A stretch of 45,753 nucleotides of DNA, from the NCBI GenBank assembly GCA_020353195.1, contig CP070691.1, forward strand, positions 3,329,199 to 3,374,951. Direction: 5' to 3'. This stretch comes from Phycisphaerales bacterium (lineage in GTDB: Bacteria; Planctomycetota; Phycisphaerae; UBA1845). Shown in pieces: positions 9,486 through 17,040 of the stretch; position 1 is the first letter of the stretch; every line of letters begins with the position of its first letter. Under the pieces are notes generated by a model that saw only the letters and a list, made by a program, of their open reading frames with translations, made no database searches and was not told where the DNA came from. Both the position numbers and the translations under genes were made by a program.

Positions 9486-11300
9486 ATGCGGATCACGACC
9501 GTACGGATTATCGTCCAGGCGGCGATGTTCGCGTTGTTCGTCGCGTTCGTGCTGCTGACGACGTTTTCGAATCTCGACGAATCGCCGTCGCTGAGGTATT
9601 GCATCGGCAAGTTCCTCGAGGTCGATCCGCTAGTCAGCATCGCCACGGCCATCACCACACACACAGTGTATAAAGGTCTGATCTGGAGTCTGGTGATCCT
9701 GATTCCGACATTGTTTCTGGGTCGGTTCTTCTGCAACTGGGTATGCCCGTACGGCATCATACATCATTTCATCGGTTGGGTGTTCAACGCTCGCGACGCG
9801 AAGGGCAAGATCGAATCGAACCGCTATCGTTCGATGTTCGCGTTCAAGTATTACGTGCTGGTAGGCATGCTCGTGGCGGCGGCCTTCGGCAGCCTGCAGA
9901 TCGGATTGTTGGACCCGATCGTGTTCGTGTACCGGGTGTTCGCGATCAATGTAGTGCCGACGGTCAACATGCCGCTACAGGCGTTCTTCGGCGACTACAG
10001 GATGCATGCGTACGGGTGGGTCGTGGGCTTTCTGTTTGTGTTTTTCGTGAGCATGAACCTGGTCATCCCCCGGTTTTTCTGTCGCGTGGTCTGTCCGCTG
10101 GGGGCGTTGCTGGGCGTGTTGAGCCGGTTTGCGTTCTGGCGGATTGAGCGTGATCCGGCCAAGTGCACCGACTGCGGTCTTTGTCTGCAAGCCTGCGAGG
10201 GGGCGTCGGCTCCGGATGCGCAGTTGCGGATGGCGGAGTGCTTCGTGTGCTTCAATTGCGTCGAGGACTGCCCGCACGGCGCTCTGAGCTTTTCGTTGCT
10301 GCCCGCACCGGCGCACGAAGTCAAGAACCCCGACGTCAAGCGCCGTCACGCCATCTTCGCCGCGCTGGTCGGCGGGCTGTTCTTCGGCTGGACCAAGGCC
10401 AGCGGCAAGAGTACTCGCGATTTCTCCAGCACGGTCATCCGTCCGCCGGGTTCGGTCGAGGAGCAGGAGTTCCTCGAGCGATGCATCAAGTGCAATCAGT
10501 GTGTGCGCGTTTGCCCGACGAACGTTCTACAGCCGGCGCTGTTCGAGTCGGGCGTGGAGGGGTTGTGGTCGCCGCTCATGAACTTCCGCATGGGCGCGTG
10601 CCAGTATCATTGCACTGCGTGCGGGTATGTCTGCCCGACCGGGGCCATTCAGCGGATCACGGTGGAGGAGAAGCTGGGCCTGGGCGCGTTCGCCGACGTC
10701 GGGCCGATCCGGCTGGGCACCGCCCATTTCGACATTGGCCGATGTCTGCCGTGGAGCAAGAACATCCCCTGTGTCGTGTGCGAGGAGGTGTGCCCGACGT
10801 CTCCGAAGGCGATCCACTCGGAACACAGGCAGCTGCTCGCGCGGGACGGGAAGAAGCTGATTCGTTTTGCCGCCGCCAACGCGGTGACCCTGGTGGACTA
10901 TCCGGCCGCAGGGCGGGCGGTCGGTGATCCGTGCGCGTTCCGGCCCGGCGAGTTCAGGGGTGACCCGACGACCAGCTATCACGTGCAGGTTCATGCCCGG
11001 GACGGTTCCGTCCGCACGTACCCCGTCGCGAACAACGACAGCGACACGCTGTCAATCCGGGGCGAGTTCGATCCGGTCCCCGAGGCCGGGCAGGTCGCCG
11101 CGATTCATCTGCAGCTCAAGGTGCCGAAAATCGACACGGAGCATTGCATTGGTTGTGGGCTGTGCGAGCTCGAATGCCCGGTGGTGGGGGATCGTCGGGC
11201 CGTCTACGTCACGGCCGACGGCGAGACTCGCTCGATGCACTACCAGGATCGTCATCGGAACCGGTCGCTGCGGCTGATGAAGACGGCCGGTGGCCAGTAG
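9486..11300 (+). CDS. Membrane polyferredoxin (NapH/NosR-like 4Fe-4S protein)
   Basis: 604 residues. The N-terminal 220 residues hold about five membrane helices and the paired CNWVCPYG and CRVVCPLG motifs typical of NapH/NosR/CcoG-like electron carriers. Then come several cysteine clusters for 4Fe-4S centres: one from C227 (CTDCGLCLQAC), a partner CFVCFNCVEDCP, one from C333 (CIKCNQCVRVCP), CTACGYVCP, CVVCEEVCP, and one from C554 (CIGCGLCELECP). It probably passes electrons across or along the membrane between quinol and exported partners. The neighbours, a Tat-exported DUF362 protein before and a Tat-exported aldo/keto reductase after, are candidate partners. An inverted repeat overlaps its stop codon. 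Confidence 0.9.
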   Translation: MRITTVRIIVQAAMFALFVAFVLLTTFSNLDESPSLRYCIGKFLEVDPLVSIATAITTHTVYKGLIWSLVILIPTLFLGRFFCNWVCPYGIIHHFIGWVFNARDAKGKIESNRYRSMFAFKYYVLVGMLVAAAFGSLQIGLLDPIVFVYRVFAINVVPTVNMPLQAFFGDYRMHAYGWVVGFLFVFFVSMNLVIPRFFCRVVCPLGALLGVLSRFAFWRIERDPAKCTDCGLCLQACEGASAPDAQLRMAECFVCFNCVEDCPHGALSFSLLPAPAHEVKNPDVKRRHAIFAALVGGLFFGWTKASGKSTRDFSSTVIRPPGSVEEQEFLERCIKCNQCVRVCPTNVLQPALFESGVEGLWSPLMNFRMGACQYHCTACGYVCPTGAIQRITVEEKLGLGAFADVGPIRLGTAHFDIGRCLPWSKNIPCVVCEEVCPTSPKAIHSEHRQLLARDGKKLIRFAAANAVTLVDYPAAGRAVGDPCAFRPGEFRGDPTTSYHVQVHARDGSVRTYPVANNDSDTLSIRGEFDPVPEAGQVAAIHLQLKVPKIDTEHCIGCGLCELECPVVGDRRAVYVTADGETRSMHYQDRHRNRSLRLMKTAGGQ

Positions 11301-11330
11301 CACGAATCCGGTGGGGGTGGCACTGGCCAC
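11290..11330. other. Inverted repeat spanning the polyferredoxin stop codon
   Basis: GTGGCCAGT (11290-11298) and ACTGGCCAC (11322-11330) are perfectly complementary over nine bases, separated by 23 bases. The left arm includes the first base of the TAG stop. There is no T run after it, so it is not a standard intrinsic terminator. It could stabilise the 3' end of the upstream message or tune expression of the aldo/keto reductase 206 bases further on. Confidence 0.4.
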
Positions 11331-11536
11331 GATCGGATTGAGCGGAGAGAATGCAGGCTGTGGGCCGCGAATGCACAAACGGTCACGAATCGGATAAGCT
11401 GTTCGTCCGGCGCGGCCGGCGTCGCGAGGGTGTCTCGTGTGAGCCGCATGGTTTTGGTCCTCGTGTTGCGCGGTCCCGGGAAGGTTTCGAGCGTCGGTTC
11501 TGTTTCGAAGCACACGTGAAATCAGGAGAGGTCGGA

Positions 11537-12763
11537 ATGTCAAAGCCCACGGTATCCCGTCGTGATTTCCTGCGGGCCGGTGCCGCCGCTGGTGTAGCCG
11601 CCACCGCGATTCCCGCGCTGGCCGGTGACGAGGAGCCCACAGAGAAGAAGGAGGAAGCGGTCAAACTCGTTCCGAAGCGGAAGCTCGGCAAATCCGGCAT
11701 CGAGGTATCGATCCTGAGCCAGGGCACCGTGGCTCAGCCGACTGCGCGGCACTTGAACGTCATGCATACTGAAGGCATCCGGTATATCGATACGTCCGTC
11801 TCGTACGGTGGCGGTAACTGCGAGAGGATCATCGGCGAATGGTTCCAGAAGACCGGTCATCGCGCGGAGTATTTCCTGGCTACGAAGGATTACCCGAAGG
11901 CTCCCGGGCAATGGGTAGAGATGCTCGACAAGAGGCTGGAGGCGCTCAAGACCGACTACATTGATCTGTACTTCATTCACGGTCTGAGCGACAGGGAATT
12001 CGAGGGCAAGAGTTCGAGCGACTGGCCCAAGGACAAGGAGTGGGCGGCGGCGGCGGACAAGATCCGCAAGTCGGGCAAGGCGAAGCTCGTCGGCTTTAGC
12101 ATGCACTGCTCGCCGATCGAGTTGCGTACCAAGTTGCTCAACAACGCGGTCGAGGGTGGCTGGGTCGATGTGGTCATGCCGGCGTTGAACCTTTCCCTCA
12201 TACGCGAGAACAAGAGCTTCAACGAGGCGCTGGACAACTGCCACAAAGCCGGCGTCGGTTTGATCGCGATGAAGTCATGTAAGGACGTAGGGGCGATCGA
12301 GAAGGTGTTCCCGACGTTTCAGCAGAAGGGGTTGTCCAAGTTCACGGCCGTTTTGACCGCGGTATGGACCGACGAGCGGTTCGCCAGCGTGTGTTCCGCC
12401 ATGGACAACCTCCAGAAGCTCCGCGAGAACGCGGCCGCCGCCCGGGCCTTCGTCCCGCTGACGGATGCGGAGCTGGCTGAGGTTCACGAGATGTTCCGCG
12501 GGATCGATCGTGTGTACTGTGCGGCTTGTGACGGCAGTTGCCGCCGGGCCGCCGGCACCAGGGCCGACCTGAACACGATTGCCCGCTACGTATCCTATGT
12601 TGAGGAGAATGGTCGGCTGAAAGACGCGCGCGAGTTGTTCGCGGCGTTGCCGCCTGAAGCTCGCGATTGGGCCGGTGCCGACCTGGCGGCTGCGTCGCGC
12701 GCGTGCAGGTGTGGCCTGAATTTCCCACGGATACTCGCGAAGGCCGAGCAGATGCTCGCGTAG
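11537..12763 (+). CDS. Aldo/keto reductase, Tat-exported, with cysteine-rich C-terminus
   Basis: 408 residues. A twin-arginine signal (SRRDFLRAGAAAGVAATAIPALAG) starts at residue 7. The barrel has the aldo/keto reductase tetrad: D85 (YIDTS), Y90 (VSYGG), K117 (LATKD) and H148 (FIHGL). The C-terminus carries a cysteine set, YCAACDGSCRRAAG, then about 50 residues later SRACRCGLNFP, which looks like a worn version of the ferredoxin-like tail found in many AKR-ferredoxin proteins. Substrate unknown; a redox link to the adjacent polyferredoxin is inferred. ATG 11537 is chosen over upstream in-frame starts because AGGAGAGGT lies just before it and the Tat signal begins here. A strong terminator follows. 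Confidence 0.9.
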   Translation: MSKPTVSRRDFLRAGAAAGVAATAIPALAGDEEPTEKKEEAVKLVPKRKLGKSGIEVSILSQGTVAQPTARHLNVMHTEGIRYIDTSVSYGGGNCERIIGEWFQKTGHRAEYFLATKDYPKAPGQWVEMLDKRLEALKTDYIDLYFIHGLSDREFEGKSSSDWPKDKEWAAAADKIRKSGKAKLVGFSMHCSPIELRTKLLNNAVEGGWVDVVMPALNLSLIRENKSFNEALDNCHKAGVGLIAMKSCKDVGAIEKVFPTFQQKGLSKFTAVLTAVWTDERFASVCSAMDNLQKLRENAAAARAFVPLTDAELAEVHEMFRGIDRVYCAACDGSCRRAAGTRADLNTIARYVSYVEENGRLKDARELFAALPPEARDWAGADLAAASRACRCGLNFPRILAKAEQMLA

Positions 12764-12782
12764 TGCGATTTCACCGGGAACG

Positions 12783-12829
12783 GCCCGGCGGCGTCGCTGC
12801 GGATTGGCAGCAACGCCGCCGGGCGTTTT
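12783..12829 (+). terminator. Intrinsic terminator after the aldo/keto reductase gene
   Basis: GCCCGGCGGCGT (12783-12794) pairs with ACGCCGCCGGGC (12813-12824). The intervening bases themselves form a GCTGC/GCAGC inner stem, so the hairpin is about 17 base pairs long with one mismatch. It is followed by GTTTTCGTT. The T-rich side is downstream on the plus strand, so it ends the plus-strand transcript and separates it from nagB, which converges on it. Confidence 0.88.
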
Positions 12830-12868
12830 CGTTGACAGTGGTTGTGGTGCGGTCCTGCGGGCCGCTGA

Positions 12869-13669
12869 TCACGTCGTCTTGCCGATCATACCCGGGATCA
12901 GGCGTTTCTTCTCGTTATAGACCCACTTGTAGTAGTCGGCCCGCCTGAGCGTCTTGCCGGCTTCGGCGTCGAGAATCACGACCACGTCCGGGTGCAGTTG
13001 GAGGGCGCTGGCGCTGACCTGGGCCGTTACGGGCCCCTCGAGTGCTTGGGCGACGATGTCGGCCTTCTTGGCGCCGTTGGCTAGCATGATGATCTTTCTG
13101 GCTTCGAGGATGGTGCCCACCCCCATGGTGACTGCGAAGCGTGGCACGTCGGCCTCGTTTTCGAAGAAGCGGGCGTTGTCGTCGATGGTCTGTTTCGTCA
13201 GGGTTTTGAGGCGGGTTCGCGACCCGAGCGATGAGCCGGGTTCATTGAACGCGATGTGGCCGTCGCCGCCGATGCCCAGAATCTGTATGTCGATGCCGCC
13301 GGCCCGCTCGATCTGGTCCTCGTACCACTGGCAGAACTCCTCGATGTCCTCGGTGTGGCCGTAGGGCACGTGAATGTTGTTGGGAGTGACGTTCACGTGG
13401 TGGAAGAGGTTCTGATCCATGAAGTAGTGGTAGCTCTGGTCGTGGGAGGGGGGCAGCCCCAGGTACTCGTCAAGGTTGAAGGTGATGACCTGGGAGAAGT
13501 CCAGCCCCTGTTCCTTGTGCAGTCGGATCAGCTCTTTGTACAGACCGACCGGCGTGGACCCGGTGGCGAGCCCCAGCACGCTGCTGGGCTTCTTGAGCAA
13601 CTGGTGTTTGATCATGTCCGCCGCCAGCCTGCTCATTTCGTCATAGGTCTCGCTGATGATGATTTCCAC
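12869..13669 (-). CDS. nagB: Glucosamine-6-phosphate deaminase
   Basis: Converts glucosamine-6-phosphate to fructose-6-phosphate and ammonia in the cytoplasm, the entry of amino sugars into glycolysis. At 266 residues it has the same length as the well-studied enterobacterial enzyme. Family hallmarks are LGLATGSTPVGLYKEL near residue 33, FNLDEYLGLPPSHDQSYHYFM around residue 70, and GIGGDGHIAFNEPGSSL around residue 135. The start is a GTG at 13669 with AGGAG seven bases upstream. It is divergent from a ROK-family regulator, and the 204 bases between them contain repeated TTCGGnTTC elements that could be the regulator's operators. Confidence 0.96.
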   Translation of the reverse strand: MEIIISETYDEMSRLAADMIKHQLLKKPSSVLGLATGSTPVGLYKELIRLHKEQGLDFSQVITFNLDEYLGLPPSHDQSYHYFMDQNLFHHVNVTPNNIHVPYGHTEDIEEFCQWYEDQIERAGGIDIQILGIGGDGHIAFNEPGSSLGSRTRLKTLTKQTIDDNARFFENEADVPRFAVTMGVGTILEARKIIMLANGAKKADIVAQALEGPVTAQVSASALQLHPDVVVILDAEAGKTLRRADYYKWVYNEKKRLIPGMIGKTT

Positions 13670-13773
13670 GGTTTTGCTCCTGGTGATCTATAAGAGTACG
13701 GTTTTCCCGTGCCCGTCCGCTCCTGCTGGGGTGGGGGCGGGACGGGCGTTCGACACACGAGGCGGTAATTTAA

Positions 13774-13866
13774 TTCGGATTCGGGAAATAATCAAGCCCC
13801 CGGGTTGAAATCAGGCCTACGGAAGGTTATTCTTCGGTTTCGGGGATCAGCATTAGATTCGGATTC
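13774..13866. promoter_or_regulatory. Repeated TTCGGnTTC elements, candidate ROK operators
   Basis: TTCGGATTC occurs at 13774-13782 and 13858-13866, and TTCGGTTTC at 13833-13841. The first and last are part of an identical ATTCGGATTC and are 84 bases apart, eight helical turns. The first is embedded in AT-rich sequence (TAATTTAATTCGG then GAAATAATC), which loosely recalls the A/T-flanked operators of NagC/Mlc-type ROK repressors. Their place between divergent nagB and the ROK gene is what makes them likely operators. Confidence 0.45.
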
Positions 13867-13873
13867 TGTTAAA

Positions 13874-15097
13874 ATGGTCGTTCCGAGCGTCCGCCCCGTG
13901 GATTGGCAGGTTTTGCAGGTGGTTCGCCGCCTCGGGGCCACCCCGCAGCACAAGCTGGCGGAGCGCATTGGCCGGCAGCGATCCACGGTCAACGGGGCGG
14001 TACAGAGGCTGCTCTCGTCGGGATGGCTCAACCGGGCGGGGCAAGCCGGGGAAGGTCGTGGTCGGCCGGCGATTCTGCTGGCGGTCAATCGCCGCGTGGG
14101 TTGTTTCGCCGGCATCGACATTGCGGCGGAGGAGCTGCACCACGCCGTGGTCGGCGCGGATGGGGTCCTGCTGGACCACGCGTCGTCGCGGCTGGGGGAG
14201 GATCGGACGTTTGAAGCCGTCCTGAACCAGATCGATCTTAACCTTCGAGGCGTGCTATCTCGGGCGGGGATGGAGCCGGGCAAGCTTCTGGGTCTTTGGG
14301 CGGGAGTCAACGGTGTGGTGGACGAGCGGGGCGTGGTGGTGACATGCGCCTCGTTGGGTTGGCATAACGAGCCGCTCGGCGACGCGCTGGGCCGGCGGTA
14401 CGGGTGCGACGTGCTGGTCCAGGGTGGGGCCCCGGCGATGAACGCCGCAGCCGAGTCCCTGATGGGGGCCGGTCGCGATGTGGACAGCCTGGTCTACTAT
14501 CACGCCGGTCGCGGAATCGCGGCCCGATTCGTCCAGCGTGGCCAGCCGTTGGCGGGGGCCACCCAGCGGGCCGGGGAGCTCGGTCACGTGGTCGTGGAGC
14601 CGGACGGGCCGAAATGCGCTTGTGGCAACAACGGTTGTCTGGAGGCGGTGGCATCCGGTCCCGCGCTGGTGGCGGCCATCAGGCGGCTGCCGCGCCGCGA
14701 CCTGCCTGAGGCGGTGCGCACGTTGCTCCGGGAGCCGGATGGTCAGACGGCGGCGGGCATTGTTCAGGCCGCTTTCGGGCATGCCGCCCGGCGAGCGAAC
14801 CGTCCGCTGGCAGCGCTGTTTGCCCGGGCGACGGACCATCTGGCGATGGGAGCGGCGATGGCGGTGGCCGCCTACGATCCGGAGGTTCTGGTCTTGGGGG
14901 GATACCTGTTTGAGGGCAGTCCTGCGCTGCGCAACGGGGTGCGGCGGACGATTCAGAAAATGGTGTTGGACTGGGACAAGCGGAGTTTGAAGGTGGTGCA
15001 GGCAGAGGTAGTGTCGCAAGACCGCGCCGTGGGCGGGGCGGCGGAAGTCTGCCAGGGATTCTGGGCGAGTCCGCACGGCGCGCCGGTATCGGGATAG
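13874..15097 (+). CDS. ROK family transcriptional regulator (NagC-like)
   Basis: 407 residues. The N-terminus is a winged helix-turn-helix (LAERIGRQRSTVNGAVQRLLSSGWL, about residues 28-52). The rest is a ROK sugar-binding domain with GELGHVVV, the zinc-binding CACGNNGCLEAVAS motif near residue 250, and a C-terminal VLGGYLFEG. Proteins of this shape are repressors or activators released by phosphorylated sugars. Its neighbours, nagB on one side and a GlmU-like enzyme on the other, suggest an amino-sugar phosphate ligand, by analogy with NagC. ATG 13874 is preferred to the TTG at 13805 since the helix-turn-helix needs no longer leader; no clear ribosome binding site is seen. Confidence 0.88.
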   Translation: MVVPSVRPVDWQVLQVVRRLGATPQHKLAERIGRQRSTVNGAVQRLLSSGWLNRAGQAGEGRGRPAILLAVNRRVGCFAGIDIAAEELHHAVVGADGVLLDHASSRLGEDRTFEAVLNQIDLNLRGVLSRAGMEPGKLLGLWAGVNGVVDERGVVVTCASLGWHNEPLGDALGRRYGCDVLVQGGAPAMNAAAESLMGAGRDVDSLVYYHAGRGIAARFVQRGQPLAGATQRAGELGHVVVEPDGPKCACGNNGCLEAVASGPALVAAIRRLPRRDLPEAVRTLLREPDGQTAAGIVQAAFGHAARRANRPLAALFARATDHLAMGAAMAVAAYDPEVLVLGGYLFEGSPALRNGVRRTIQKMVLDWDKRSLKVVQAEVVSQDRAVGGAAEVCQGFWASPHGAPVSG

Positions 15098-15215
15098 CGG
15101 GGCAGCGGTTGCGCGCGGCGGAGCCGCAATCTACCATCAACGGAGTGTCTGAGGACAACGTGCACGTAAGATGAGGTACAGCGGAACTTCGAGCGTTCCG
15201 GAAGGAGCATGACGA

Positions 15216-16469
15216 ATGACAAGACCGGTAGTCGTTTTCGAAGACCAGGGGTATGTGAATCTACAGCCATTGACATACACGCGGCCGGCGTGCCGCCTGC
15301 GATGCGGTATCGTGACTCTGTGGGAGAAGGTGGCTGCGGCCTATCCATCTGCGCCGGTGGTGTTGCACACCCGGGACTACGTGGCCGGAGCGGTGGCCGA
15401 AGAGCTCCAGGGGGTCAAGGTCAATGAACTGACCGGCGACTCGGCGCTGCTGATCAACGGTCGGCTGATTGCGTCGGCCGCCTTGGCCGGTGCGATCCCG
15501 CTTGAGGGAGATGATTGTGCGTATGTGTGCGACGGGCAGGTCGTGGCCGCCAGGGTGAGCGGCGGCAAGTGTGTCGAGCTGGCGCGGCTGATCGGGTCCG
15601 GTCCGTTGCCCGACGGGTGGGCGGGGGGCTTGAAGACCGAGTCGGTTGAGCTGCCGCTGGTGACGTATCCGTGGGATCTGGTCAGCCATAACGGCAAGCA
15701 GATTGCCGCCGATTTTGACCGCATGAAGGTGGGGGGCAAGATTGCGGGCAAGGTGCACGAATCCGCGGTGCTGGACGGCAAGGAACACATTCACGTCGCC
15801 GAGGGCGCCGAGATTCAGCCGGGGGCTATTCTGATGGCGCATGAGGGTCCGATTTTCATCGGCCCGGGGTCCAAGGTGATGGCGGGCGCGGTGCTGGAGG
15901 GGCCGATCTCGCTCGGGCGCAAGGTGACGATCAAGATTCTGGCCAAGATCTACGAGGGCACGAGCTTCGGCGACTACTGCAAGTGCGGTGGAGAGGTGGA
16001 GGAGTCGATTTTCCAGGCCTACTCGAACAAGCAGCACGACGGTTTTCTGGGGCACGCCTACCTGGGTGAGTGGATCAACCTCGGGGCCGACACAAACAAC
16101 TCGGATCTGAAGAACAACTACAGCAACGTGGCGGTGATGATCAACGGCAGGAAGGTTGATTCGGGCAGCATGTTCGTCGGGCTGATCATGGGCGATCACT
16201 CCAAGGCGGGCATCAATACGATGTTCAACACGGGGACGGTGGTCGGCGTTGGCTGCAACGTGTACGGCGCCGATTTTCCGCCCAAGTACGTGCCTTCGTA
16301 CTGTTGGGGCGGCGCCGGCGGATTCATGGAATACGACCTGGATCGATGTCTGGCCACGGCCGGGAAGGTCATGGGCCGGCGCGATCGCGAGCTGACGCCG
16401 GCCGGTCGGGCGATGCTCGAAACCGTGTACAAGTTGACGGTCGACGAGCGGAAGGCGGTTGTGAAGTAA
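15216..16469 (+). CDS. GlmU-like sugar nucleotidyltransferase / acyltransferase
   Basis: 417 residues, resembling the alternative bacterial GlmU family found in Bacteroidetes and relatives, proposed to form UDP-N-acetylglucosamine from glucosamine-1-phosphate. The N-terminus has the family's LQPLTYTRPACRLRCGIVTL rather than the classical LAAGxGTRM loop. The C-terminal half is a left-handed beta-helix with hexapeptide periodicity (PIFIGPGSKVMAGAVLEGPISLG), and then GDHSKAGINTMFNTGTVVG. AAGGAG at 15202-15207 sets the start. It lies 118 bases after the ROK gene in the same direction. With nagB this makes a small amino-sugar metabolism cluster. The exact reaction is inferred from the family. Confidence 0.82.
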   Translation: MTRPVVVFEDQGYVNLQPLTYTRPACRLRCGIVTLWEKVAAAYPSAPVVLHTRDYVAGAVAEELQGVKVNELTGDSALLINGRLIASAALAGAIPLEGDDCAYVCDGQVVAARVSGGKCVELARLIGSGPLPDGWAGGLKTESVELPLVTYPWDLVSHNGKQIAADFDRMKVGGKIAGKVHESAVLDGKEHIHVAEGAEIQPGAILMAHEGPIFIGPGSKVMAGAVLEGPISLGRKVTIKILAKIYEGTSFGDYCKCGGEVEESIFQAYSNKQHDGFLGHAYLGEWINLGADTNNSDLKNNYSNVAVMINGRKVDSGSMFVGLIMGDHSKAGINTMFNTGTVVGVGCNVYGADFPPKYVPSYCWGGAGGFMEYDLDRCLATAGKVMGRRDRELTPAGRAMLETVYKLTVDERKAVVK

Positions 16470-16546
16470 AGGCCCGAGCGGTCACGTTGGCGCATTGGAG
16501 CGTGAGGGTGCGGGGAAGAGGCGGTGTGGGTGACCGCAGCGCGCTT

Positions 16547-16741
16547 TTACCCGCCCGTTGCCGGCGTCTGGTCGAATGCGCTTTCCACCACCTGCTCGAG
16601 GATAGCCTGAATCAGGTTCGAGACTCCGGTAGTGACGCCGGTCTCGAACCCCTCCTGGAGGGCGTCCTCGCAGCCTCCGGAGCTGAGACAGCAGATCAAT
16701 ACCAGCAGTACCAGGCCCAGGCGTCTTCGACCGTGCATCAT
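16547..16741 (-). CDS. Small predicted lipoprotein
   Basis: 64 residues. It begins with basic residues (HGRRRLG), then a hydrophobic core LVLLVLICC, and the lipobox LSSGGC, so the mature part is about 40 residues anchored by a lipid. The mature part is a mostly helical, acidic segment (LQEGFETGVTTGVSNLIQAILEQVVESAF). GGGAG lies four bases before the first ATG (16741) and seven before the second (16738), so the second may be the true start. No family recognised. It is not close enough to neighbours to be assigned to an operon. Confidence 0.6.
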   Translation of the reverse strand: MMHGRRRLGLVLLVLICCLSSGGCEDALQEGFETGVTTGVSNLIQAILEQVVESAFDQTPATGG

Positions 16742-17040
16742 CGTTCTCCCGCGTGTCCGTCGGCTTCCGGCGCCGCCGGGCGCCTTTCCGGCTCCTCGAC
16801 GCGCTGCTGCAGATCGTCCGGCTCCGAACCTTCTGCGGGGCGTGGCCGGACAGCCCGCACGGCGACAGACTGTAAACCAGGATTTGTCTCGTGTATAGGG
16901 GGTCTTTCTGCCAAATGGGCCAGTCGGCCTTGTGGCTGGCGCATTTTTATCGCAGGGGACGAGCCGGGGTGCGGCTGTTCTGTTTCCTTCTGCGAGTCCT
17001 TCCGCCCGGTCCGGCGTGGCAGGAGCTGACGCGGGCGTTC

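Noticed and set aside
16478..16537. GCGGTCAC ... GTGACCGC pair followed by TTTT as terminator of the GlmU-like gene
   Set aside because: The arms are complementary but the 44-base loop is too long for a standard intrinsic terminator; left unassigned.
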